A DNA stretch of 64,000 bases from positions 22,118,503-22,182,502 of the forward strand of contig NC_135551.1 of assembly GCF_964340395.1 (NCBI RefSeq), given 5' to 3'. The translations under genes and the position numbers were made by a program. Below, piece after piece: positions 1-11,444 of the stretch (the first letter of the stretch is position 1; every line of letters begins with the position of its first letter). The notes under the pieces are model-generated. The model saw nothing but the letters and a program-made list of their open reading frames with translations, was not told the origin of the DNA and made no database searches. The DNA is from Glandiceps talaboti. Its lineage: Eukaryota; Hemichordata; Enteropneusta; Spengelidae.

Positions 1-381
1 CAGAAAACAATTTTACACTTCAGCCTTTTGCTACCGATAGTAATTCTAGCAGTTATTTGGGAACTGCTGTCGTTGAAGTTCAGCACGCAAACAAAAGCTT
101 ACAAAATTAGCATTTTAGCTGTGATTGGTTCTTTTGGATCACGTGTCAAAATAACGTGACGTTGGGACTGTCTGGTGAGAAATCCTCACGTGTCAACTTT
201 TGGCTACCGATATAAAATCTAGTAAAAAGTGAGAATTAGAAACTTAAAGATTAACATTTCGATAGGTAAGTAAAAAATACATTGAAAGCAGAAGAGTAAA
301 CAAAGCACATAATAAAACTGGTTTTTTGCCTTGTCAAGGCATTCGTCAAGAATATGAGAACGACCTAAAAATCAGGTTACT
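1..381. other. Unassigned left edge
   Basis: AT-rich, with no gene or repeat recognised apart from short CACGTG-containing stretches. Confidence 0.5.
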
Positions 382-407
382 TGATGATGATGATGGTGAT
401 GGTGATG

Positions 408-464
<57 letters not shown>

Positions 465-520
465 GTGATGATGATGGGGAGGAGGAGGAGGTGGAGGAGG
501 AGGAGGAAGAAAAGGAAGAG
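382..520 (+). repeat. (GAT)n followed by GGA-rich tract
   Basis: Trinucleotide repeat with occasional GGT units, passing into GGAGGAGGA. Poly-Asp/Glu and poly-Ser/Ile frames on both strands are artefacts. Confidence 0.95.
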
Positions 521-650
521 CAATAGAAGGGGAATGGAATGAGGGTGATGGTAAAGTTTGTGCTGGTGGTGGTAGTGGGGTTGGTCAAACACATTTCAGA
601 GGAAAGGAGCAAAAACGATAAAGACAGTATGACAGAAAGAAAAACAAATT

Positions 651-698
651 TAAACAAACAAACAAACAAACAAACAAACAAACAAACAAACAAACAAA
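651..698 (+). repeat. (CAAA)n microsatellite
   Basis: Uninterrupted CAAA tetramers. Confidence 0.95.
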
Positions 699-699
699 T

Positions 700-1453
700 C
701 AATTTCGCGTTCGATGTATGATGAATTGATAAGGTTGCCACCTGACAGTTAGTGACGTTGTGATTTTTCTAATCATGCCGTAGAGGGCGTCGATCTTTTA
801 CAATTTCGCTAGTTTGAAGAAATATAGGATCGATCGGGTCAGAAGAAACATAGATTTAGGTAAGGCCGGCCTAAATGACTGCATGTTATCGCTTACAATT
901 TACAGTGACAATAAAGTAGCGACAATCTTCCAAAGGGATGCAGTCTCGATTCTACCTAACTTTTTTTCTTCCCTTTTTTTTCATCAAAACACATACACTG
1001 AAGTACCTGATGTAAATTTACTCAAAATTGTATGTTTTCACGTTATGATTAAGTCCCCATTGGCAGAAAACATTCCCGCTCCAGAGAGTTTTGTGGACGG
1101 TGCGCAGGTGTTGCCAAACATACGTAAAAGTTGTGCCTAGGAGTTACATTGTGTTACATTGCTGATAATACAAAAATGTCTTTTTATCTAATTAAACTTG
1201 TTTTTTTTCTAATTATCTGTGAACTAATTTATCTAATTAATAACTATGTTTCAAATTGTTATTTACATCATAGAGGGATTGATTCATTAAAAGAAAGAAC
1301 CTGTTTATCACAACAACGCCCTCCACCAATGAATATCGACTCGGAGAACGAGAAATGATGAAATGGTGATAATAATGCTGAGATGAGTAATTCAATAAAC
1401 CCAAAATACTTGAGCACAATGTAATCGATACTTATAATATCACCAAAAACTCG
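700..1453. other. Unassigned
   Basis: Only short frames without recognisable domains, such as 814-1140. Confidence 0.5.
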
Positions 1454-1516
1454 CTTCAGTCAGTCAGTCAGTCAGTCAGTCAGCCAGTCAGTCAGTCAGT
1501 CAGTCAGCCAGTCAGC
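1454..1516 (+). repeat. (CAGT)n microsatellite
   Basis: CAGT tetramers with two CAGC variants. Confidence 0.95.
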
Positions 1517-1833
1517 TTGAATAATACAGGCATCACAATGGTTGTACTCAGGTGAACTGTATAGCTTTCTTACAACGTTTCAATATTTCTGGGCATCAAA
1601 TTGTGACGTCGGATGGCAGTTTACTACCAAACCAGCGTGACTATAGAGTTTCAGTTAAGTGGCAACGTCTTCTGTTACAAATTACATACGACAAAATACA
1701 GATACTGAGCATGCGCATATAATGATACATTTATCTCACTATGACATAAATCATCGACAGTAGAGGGGAGACTGTCTATGCATAAATCAACGTCACTGTC
1801 AGATGAAACAAGAAAGATTCAAACACAAAACTG

Positions 1834-1839
1834 TTTATT
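1834..1839 (-). terminator. Candidate polyadenylation signal of the bHLH-Orange gene
   Basis: TTTATT on the plus strand reads AATAAA on the minus strand, about 490 bp past the TGA stop. It is a plausible 3' end, but no downstream element or transcript is visible, and the hexamer is common in AT-rich DNA. Confidence 0.25.
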
Positions 1840-2326
1840 TGTGTTCAGGGTCCGTGTGCGCTATCAGCATCTGTATTTTGTTTGCGAAATCGGTAACAAG
1901 TAAAAAAAATGAGATATGAAAAACGTCGTGCCGCCTAATGGAAACGCTATATTCACTCTGATTTGGTAGTATATTCGCAAGGGTGTCGTTATTACTTATG
2001 GACGGGTGGGGATGTTCAAAGGGCTATTCAAATGTTGAACTTGTTTCTGGTCATGCACGCGTAAATCCCCCTCCTCTTCCATAAATAATGACAGCTCCCT
2101 CATCAATCGACGCCTTTTTAAAAAAAAAATACGTGTGTTGTCGGAATTTCTGAAATGAAACTTTCACGTTTTCTTGGATAAGAACTTCATTATCGTCGAC
2201 TTCATTGGTAGCGTAGAATATTCGTTGAGCTGGTCCTGACAATATCCTCGTGGGTTGAGAGAATACTGTCAAGATCAAGCCAACGAAGCTTCTATCAAAC
2301 TGTAAGCTACTTCACCGGGAGAGTGC

Positions 2327-3060
2327 TCACTGGCCATTGGGTGGCAACCATGTCATTACATAAGGCGGTTGATTACTACCTGATGCGGAGCCAACAGCTA
2401 CAGCTGGGGAGTGGGGATGAGGAACCGGACTGGTACCAAGTGGTGGACTTGCTAGGTACATCTGTGGCATGACAGTGTATGCATACCTCGGGACGTATGC
2501 ATACAGTGGTGTTAAACTGGTTGGGGATAGCCCGGAACTAGTAGAGGATGCCGGCGATACGATGCCGTTCACTTGAACAGATGGTGTGATCGCCGGGACA
2601 GGAACTCTTTGTGAGATTGGTAGACCACTGGCCATGGTACAAAGTGGCGTGGTGTCGATTCTCAGCTCACCTAGGGTTGTAGCGGGAACAGTTCTAAGGG
2701 GAGGGGAGGATTGGGGTGTATGTAGAGAACTGTGACTCGAAGCTTGATACGACTTCTTGAAAAAGTCATGCGATGGTATCAACGGGGCATCACTACCTGC
2801 GAAGGAGAAAATCTTGGTATGCTCCTCCATCGCTGTATTGAATTCTAAATTGTTCTGTAGCTTCTTGAGGTGAGCTGAAAGTCTCAGCACCAGGGGATCG
2901 TCAGGTGATAATTGCTCCACTTCAATTAAAAATCGTATTGCTTCCTCGGCGCATTCTTTAAATCCTGCCAGCATGACGTCATTGGGTGAAAGGTCATGTT
3001 CAAAATCTTTATTCTTCTCTGATGAGTTCCTTGCCAATGATGAGGTTGAACTGTTCTCAT
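2327..3060 (-). CDS. bHLH-Orange gene, coding exon 3
   Basis: Encodes residues 104-347. The acceptor TTATATTTCAG at 3063-3061 joins in phase 1 to give D-E-N-S-S. The exon holds the Orange domain, followed by about 175 residues of low-complexity Ser/Pro/Thr/Ala sequence, and ends with TGA at 2329-2327. The single large last exon carrying Orange and tail matches the family layout. Confidence 0.9.
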
Positions 3061-6000
3061 CTGAAATATAACAATAACACTATTTGTGAATGGAAATCAT
3101 TTTCAGTGAACGAAATGTCACCCCACCATACTCCCCACCATTACAATGGCGGAGGATGCGCAGTGTAAACTTTTTATTTTAGATGTAAACCCCACAATTT
3201 TGACTTTTTTGGCGTAACGATTTAAATTTATTTTAATAGCGGGTAAAGGAAACATTGTGAAATATTACTGGGAAGTACCACTAGGCCAGTCTTTTCCGTC
3301 TTAGGAAAGAGTTCCTTTTGCGCCCCCACCCCACCCCACCCGTCTTACTTTGCAGTTATCCAGAATTTACTAAGAGAGTGAACCTTTGATAAAGTTGTAC
3401 ATTTCATATTTATTACAGGTGAACCTCAGACAACGTGTTGGTTGTCTGAGAATAGACAAATGAACAATACAAAGAATCAAATACATTAGACAGCCAGTTA
3501 TCTATGCTCTCTGGTAATAGATAAGGGTTACGGCACAAAATCCACCAGTCTCGGCAATTTGGACTAACGACGATGCGGGGAAAGGGGGGGGGAGCATACA
3601 AGCTTGAGGTATGAAAGGTTTTTACATTGTGCAAGAAATTGACATTACATTTTTTTGTACCTAGAATAAAGAACCATTCTGCCATATCTTGAAATGACAA
3701 AACAAACATTTCAACAATTGAATGTGCTTGTATAGAATACCAATGCCAACCTCATTAGCGAGATTATTACATTTCGAAGTCCCGTCAATTTACGCTTTCC
3801 ATGGTGTTAAACAAAGTGGCATCTCGGCTGACCAAATTCCTAAAACCCAAGGTGTGAAAATCGAAGTTCAACACATATTGTCAGCATTTACACTTACATG
3901 GAATGTGTAGTAAACAAGTTATTTTTACTTCCATTGAAACCGTTAAACTATGGTTAAACCCACAGACAAGGAAGAAACTTAACACGGTGTTGTGAATGGT
4001 GATCGTTGTTGTATACATCTATCGAACAAAAGAATTTATGTATCTAGACAAAGGCGTGTCTCTTTGCAGTGATTTTGTGTTTACCAAGGCGTCCCTGGGA
4101 ACCTATGAATGGAGATAGGAAAGATCTTCCATCTCATAATCAGCATGAATCGGTAATACACCCATGATGATTCCAATGTTGCAAAATGGATTGAAAACCC
4201 ATCCCCAAATGTTTGTATTGGAAACTTTCAACTTCGGAAAACTACAGTGAAAGCACACCTGTGAGATTCGGAAGTGCTTTGAGAGGAGCACCCCCGGGGC
4301 AGCATCACCAGAAAGCTGAAACAATTTTTTATTGTCTGTCAGTGTGCAAAGATAGTAAAGAATGTGCTTGCACGCCTGGGCGAAACGTGTACTCGGGATG
4401 CTTTCTATACTGAGCCACAGACAGGGCCTTGTCTGTGATTGAGCAAGATGCGCCTCAGTACGTTACATGCAATACTGATAGGAGATTCCATGATCCTTTA
4501 CCTACTGAAGGTAGTGATTTCCTACGAAGCAAATCAAAATGATGTATGTACGTCTTATTAGAAGCGAGAGAAACGCAGAACAGACATAGATAGTGATCAA
4601 TCACGCCATGCAATCACAAGAGGGTGTGGCCATCGCGCGCTCATGTGATACAGGTAACAATTACACTCATGATTTCTATCAAATGCTTCCCGCCAAAATC
4701 AAGCTAATCAAATTCTCGTTTTGCTGAAGATTTCTGCAAATATCAGCTTTATTCGTAGACGATAGTCCTATCAGGGAATTAGTGTTGACATTTCTATATT
4801 ATTAGAATGGATTTTTAGGGGGAATTTTTAACGAAAAATTACCATGATTTTTTTTTGTCGTCACGTACATTTGCATTTGTATCCATCTTGAAGAGAACGG
4901 GTTGAAGAAAAGTTTCGTTCGATGTAAGTTGACGAGAACACAATGTTCAATTTCGCAATCAATTCTAAACTAAGATCGCTGTAAGACCACATGGTCATTT
5001 TGCGGAAACGACAGAATATATGTTTTTGCGAGAGCGGCAAAAAATTATCGTTCTAGCCATTATCGTAAAACGTGCACATCTATTTGTAAAGATAACTCTA
5101 ATGGACTCTGAAGTCGACTGTCCATGTTACTTTAACGAATGTAGTGTTTCAGTGCGCACCATACGTTACCATAGAGAACATAGCATTACTTGACTGGACG
5201 AGAAGACAACATTGATCGATCAATTGAATGATCGGGGTGGGGGTGGGGATTCATATTTTTTTTAGCTTTCGTTATGTTTTAGTGATCTGTATCATCATCC
5301 GGTCACTGTATGTGTCTGTGTCTGCTTGTCCGCCTGTTTGCCTGTCTGTGTCATCGTTTTCTCAAAAAACGACTCGCTTACGAAATTCAGATATTCTTTA
5401 GGGTATGGCTCAAACTGATTAGGTTTTGGCAAACATGCTGTGAATAATAATAATGAATTTGCATAAAAAACGGTCTTTGGTAATTAGCCCATATCTTAAT
5501 AGTGCATACCTTAAATTTCATGTAATTTTGTACAAACTTTGATGTTAAGAGGGTGCATGTGTCCTAAGAGCCTTGTTAATATAAGCTTGCAATTTCATAT
5601 AATTTGGTACAACATACCAGTGACAATAAAAGTGCACTTGTCTTGTAAAGCTTGTTGATATAGCTATGTTAAATGCTCATTTGCATAATTAATGATTTTC
5701 GGTAAGTAAGACCTTAGGCACGGTATCTTAAGTATGAACACTTCAAATTTAATGTAGTTTAGTATAATTAATTTGCAAATGAAAGGGTATATAATGTATA
5801 TGATACGTACCAATAGCTTTTTTTGTGTGCATTCCAACAATTACAGTGAGTTGGAACAAAATTCTAAAGACACTGACCTTACGGAACACAGTCAGTTTAA
5901 AGTGGTTTTATTAGTTTAAGGTGGATTTGGTTTGTTTCGAGAAGGGTTAAGGGGGGGGGGGGGTAGCTCAGTCTATTTTAGTACAACATAAAAAAATGTA

Positions 6001-9000
6001 CCACCCCACACACGGCCGTAAAATATTAACACTCTCTTTAGTCTACGACTGCTCATTTTGTGTATGGTATGTTGTTTTTAAACCCAATGGAACGTAATTA
6101 CGTTATTGTACGCTATGGCCTAGCTATGGTAAATATATTATCATTTATTTATTTTTATTATTATTATTGTTATGTTATGTTATGTTATGTTATGTTATGT
6201 TATGTTATGTTATGTTATGTTATGTTATGTTATGTTATGTTGTAGCGTGTCGTGTTTGTCTTTTCCGTAGCTATAACAGGATTAGCCCATGTCATTGGTT
6301 TCACTGCCAATATTTGGATACGAATTACGAACGAATCTTTGGAAACTGTGCTAAGAAAAACATCTTTATCATTGCCCGGGGACAAACTCGTCTTTTGGAA
6401 ATCGCATTGGAAGCAGTGAATGGAAATAAGTCATGTCGTCATGGTAACTGTCCGAGGATAAAAACAAAGGACGACTATACAGAAATACTCCTTAACACGG
6501 GATGAAAATCACTTTTTTGTCGTTGTTTAATTACAACTCTCTCTAAACACACAAAAATGCATGCGTCATGTTGGCTGCTTAACTTTCCATGATAATCAGC
6601 CTCTGGGCCTGTCGAGATTTTTCAAAGGCTTAATTACACGTGTTTCTGTCTCACAAATTATCTGTCAGTAAGCTGTGTTAATCTGGTTGCAAACGAATCA
6701 ATGCAATCGATGGCAGGCACGTGACGAGTTCCTCCCCTATGTTCTTCTCAGGTTTTCTTTTGTTTCACAGCTTACGGCGTTTTTTCGTGAATGTCTAGAG
6801 CATGTGTAGCAGCCGCGTGACATCACCATATGACGAAGAACCATAACCGTGTCATATAAAACTCAACATGAACAGCGTTAACCGCAATAAACAGTTTACA
6901 GTATAGATCAACAGTTTCTCTTGTTTTCATACAATGGTGACAAAAGGCATGTAAACGCTAGGATATTACATACATGTTGAAACACAAATCGGTTCACTTT
7001 GACTTTGTAGACAGCACAATACGTACACTTGGTTTGCAAAATAACATGGCGTATTGGAGGTTTTGGATGCAGGCATATTTTGTTTTCTTCTTATTTTACA
7101 TTTTACGAGAATAATTCAATGACAATATCAAATATTTCTTTGACGACAGTAAGGAAAACAGATGGACTTTCAATACAGTGAAGAATAGAAGTCTGTGGAA
7201 ACAGCATCGTTTGGCAATAGAACTATCTTACTAACATTGCTACATTTTTTGTCATCTGACTCAAGAAAACCTCATAAACATTGCTACATTTTATCGTGTG
7301 GCTTAACAAAAATGTAAGAACAGTTGTTCCCTTTTAATTATTCTAAACATGCAGACCCTAAAAGTAGCTCATGAAGTGAAAATTGTGCCAAAGTTGGTAA
7401 GAATTTTGTCTCACCTCAAAATGAAATGTAGCAATGTAAATTGTTGTGGCAGACGATTTTTATCCCAGTCAGACGACGCTCTGTTTCAAGAGAACTGACT
7501 TCTTTTGTGGATGTTCCTTTGTTTCTACAACATCTGCAGTTCTACATACTACGTTTGACGTGGTTTATACAACCCTTCTATCTATTCGAGAGGGACCGTG
7601 GCGTGGTCTTTTCTTTTTATCTAAAATGGCGTTTCATTTCGTGGAGGAAACTCTATAAATAACAGACGGTCGAACACTCAAACTACATTGTATTTTGCAA
7701 CGAATTGTAAGTTATGACTTGTGACTTCTCTATATATAAATGTGTCGAAAATGTTTTGGAATCCGATACAGGCAGACTTACACCCTGAATAGACACTGTA
7801 CACGAAATGAAACACAATATAAAGAGCAGTTTTATTTTGATTATTTAGTGAATTATCGTGAACGAATTTTGCTACATGGATTTATCTCTCTAAAAAACTG
7901 CTTGTCGGTCGTTCAGATCTTTGATAGCAGAAACGTTAACATGGAAATATTAACAGAACAAAACCCTACAAATGGTCCAGTGATTGATGATGACCGGGGG
8001 TGCAACGGTTTGTTATCAAAAAGTAAACTTGACCAACAGCATCATCCGCCAGGGGTGCCCACATTTGTATTTTTAGAAAATTTATCGAAGAAATTAAGAA
8101 GAGAAAAAGCATAGCCAGTCAAAAAAAAAAGTGGTTTCAAAATGTTTTCCATATAAGGATTCATTAGTCGCGAAATCTTAGGTCAATGACCTATTAACAC
8201 TTCTAAAGGGTGATATTTCCCACGAGAACATTATATACATTATTCAAAACATTGACAATGCGATGGCACTTATGAATATTTCATTTTTTTAAATCATGAG
8301 CTATAGGTTAGCTCCATTAAGGATATATACATAGGAATTCCACATTAAGGTGTGCTTCAATCAGAGAATGGAAAGTCGAAAATTGAATGAAAAGCTTTGT
8401 TTTTATTACATGCGGGTTCCGTGTTTACTCATGTAAGGTACCGTGTGAACCTTAACACATCACCGATTGGAATAAGAAATAACTGTACATGCATTTATAT
8501 TATATAACATTATTCCTTTGTTTTTGGTATGATACAAATAGAACTTGGTACCCGTATGTCCCTCAGGGATTCGCGCTCCCATGAGAAACTTCATTTCCGA
8601 GTAATCAGCGCTTCAGAACAAGAGCAGCATGTCTTTGTGGGTTTTTTTTAATTGTAAAACATCACTAATGAAAAAAGAGGTGTTTGATCTTTTATAACCT
8701 CCCATCGCTGTGCCGTCACTGCATTTAGGCCTAATGTCATTTTTTTTTAAAAATCATCTGATTCTAAGGTCTGTTGAGCTCATCTAGTCCAATGTTCAAA
8801 GTTTGAAGCAGAGATGGCACTCATTCCGAACTCGATTGATGGCTAACAGAAGACCTGTTGACATGCCCCGTCACCATTGATATAACATAAACTCAAGAGT
8901 CAGTCGAATCGTCATTTGCATAACTATGAAATTCCCTGGTTGATAAATACGATGAATACATTTAATGGCAATAAAACCTCCTTGACTTTTCAAACGATCA

Positions 9001-11162
9001 TGATGAGTCAACAACAGGTATGAGTTGATTAGGGACGGGGGAATCTCACTTTGTTCTACATTCACCTACCTGCATTTTGTAAGATAAATCCAAACATCTA
9101 GTAATTGAATCTCTTTTGTTTCTTTCTTTCCTAACCTAGCCCAAGACAAACGAGTCATACTCTGTCATGTGGTGCGCTCGTGACGATTTCGTATAAATGT
9201 ATATATGAAAGGGCACAACAGCAACGCACCCCGTCATGTAACTCCTACCATATAGCAGTCCCTCTGCCAATAACACTGACAGTCAACAATTTATGTATGT
9301 ATATCGGTTGGTTGTCCGAGCCTCGTCCGAAGTTATTTTTTATTCATCACGGTCGCAGTTAGTTAGACGAAATTAAAAACCTAAACGTTGTGTTTTGATA
9401 ACTCTTTGGCGTATATGTATCTAAACGTGGTCACATGACGGATCGTTAAAGGGGGGGGGGGCACAGTCTATAATATTACTGTTTTGGGAGTTGCTTTTGT
9501 TTCACATTATGAGACCATGCCATTGTCTAATTCCAACTATCTAGCAACTAACAGAGCTCCACCATCTTGGAATTCATAATAACATGGTATGAAAATAACA
9601 AAATGCCATGAGTTTTTTTGTATCGCATTTTGTCGGCTCAAACTTTCTTCCAAATATTTCAGAGGTGCATTCCATAAACTAACTTTAATTGATTGAATTG
9701 TTTAAAGCCGCACTAGGCTGTGCCACTGAAAATATAAATTTAAAAAAAAATGGAGTTCAGATGATTTGAGAACACAAGATTCTTGTGCTATCCGGGGGCG
9801 CTACCACTATGGGTATCATACCAGCTTTGAAATTTTCCGCGCGTACGAAGACCAGGCAGACGCACGTAATTATATAATCTTAAATGATTGTCATTGCCTA
9901 AGAGAGCAGAAGAAACACTTGCATTCTAAAGTGTTTGAGGAAACATCAAGTGTTTATCAAACCACGGCAAACATTCAACAACTTCATTACTTCAAGAAAT
10001 GAGAAATACCAATTCCTGTAAAAAATAAAGGCAAAGATTCGATGACGAAAGTCACTCACGTACTTACCGTTTTCTTTTTCACTCTCGCGATGGCTAGTGT
10101 CACATTCTCTACTATGTATACTACCCTGTTGCCGTGGCGACGGTTGCTGTAGTGATTTCAGGTACTCAATGGTCATTTGCAGTAGATCAACCTTGTCGTT
10201 CTTAACACCCTATCAGTAAAAAAACACGAGCTAACGTCAACAACTTGTAATGTGTATTAAATGATGTAATTATATGTACGTTCGTTCTAAATGTAAGTGT
10301 ATTTAATATATAATAATTTAGGTCTAAATATCATAATGCAAGTGTATTTATAATAATGTAAGTATAAGTATTAATAATACCAATTTAATTTATGAAATAC
10401 GCCTACATCCCGCGAATTCCCCTGGCCCTCCACATCTGTAATTACTGAAGGCGCCCTTACAAGCGTTTGGCGGCCACGAACACGTACGGAAAGAAAAGAA
10501 AGCGTCTCACAAGTAAACTGTACCGGATAATCGATGACAATATTCCCCGATGTTATCGCATTCATTCATTCATTCATTCATTCATTCATTCATTCATTCA
10601 TTCATTCATTCATTCATTCATTCATTCATTCATTCATTCATTCATTCATTCATTCATTCATTCATTCATTCATTCATTCCTGTGACGTATGCAATAAGTG
10701 TGTAATTCACTTCCGTGAAGTATGCAATCAGTGTGTACTTTATAACATACATTTACACTTCCAACTTATAACAAACACAAATTTATGACACAAAATCTTA
10801 TTATTGTGTACGTGTAGGTGGCAATGAACGACAATTTGGGTGCAACCAGTACACCTATGAAAAATCTACTCTCAAGCTCGGACGATTGCCTCGGACTATT
10901 CACAGAGAGATTGACAGTAATATTCCATCACATGGAAGTAAAACCGTGTCCGATTGGACTGGCTAGGCTGTATGCCTCGATAATCCGTTCTGCGTATGCC
11001 CATGAACGTACCTATGTCGGAGAATCTAACAGGTGGTTGATGACTCTTTAAATGTACATATCGATTAGGTTTTTGAAAACAAAGCTGAACATATGTTTTA
11101 GTTTAGTTTAGTTTAAAGAAGCGGTGTATCAAAAGCTTGTGCAATGCTCATTGGACACACAC

Positions 11163-11226
<64 letters not shown>

Positions 11227-11411
11227 GTGTGTGTGCGTGTGTGTACGTGTGTATGTACGTACGTACGTGTGTGTGTGTATGTATGTATGTATGTATGTAT
11301 GTATGTATGTATGTGTGTGTGTATGTATGTATGTATGTATGTGTGTGTGTATGTATGTATGTATGTATGTATGTATGTATGTATGTATGTATGTATGTAT
11401 GTATGTATGTA

Positions 11412-11444
<33 letters not shown>

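Larger units (their letters stand above)
3061..10067 (-). other. Intron 2 of the bHLH-Orange gene (7.0 kb)
   Basis: Bounded by GTAAGT (10067-10062) and a pyrimidine-rich TTTCAG (3066-3061). It contains a decayed repeat near 5280-5790, a GTTAT pentamer array at 6169-6241 and a MITE-like element at 7191-7502. A 124-codon plus-strand ORF at 7740-8114 has no recognised domain and is probably chance. Confidence 0.8.

Noticed and set aside
326-741. Asp/Glu-rich plus ORF and Ser/Ile-rich minus ORFs
   Set aside because: (GAT)n and (GGA)n low complexity; no flanking gene structure.
2890-2915. Hammerhead-like CTGACGA on the minus strand
   Set aside because: It lies within the Orange-domain codons and lacks GAAA and the other core parts.
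7740-8114. 124-codon ORF in a bHLH-Orange intron
   Set aside because: No domain recognised; the first half looks random. A nested gene cannot be excluded but is not supported.
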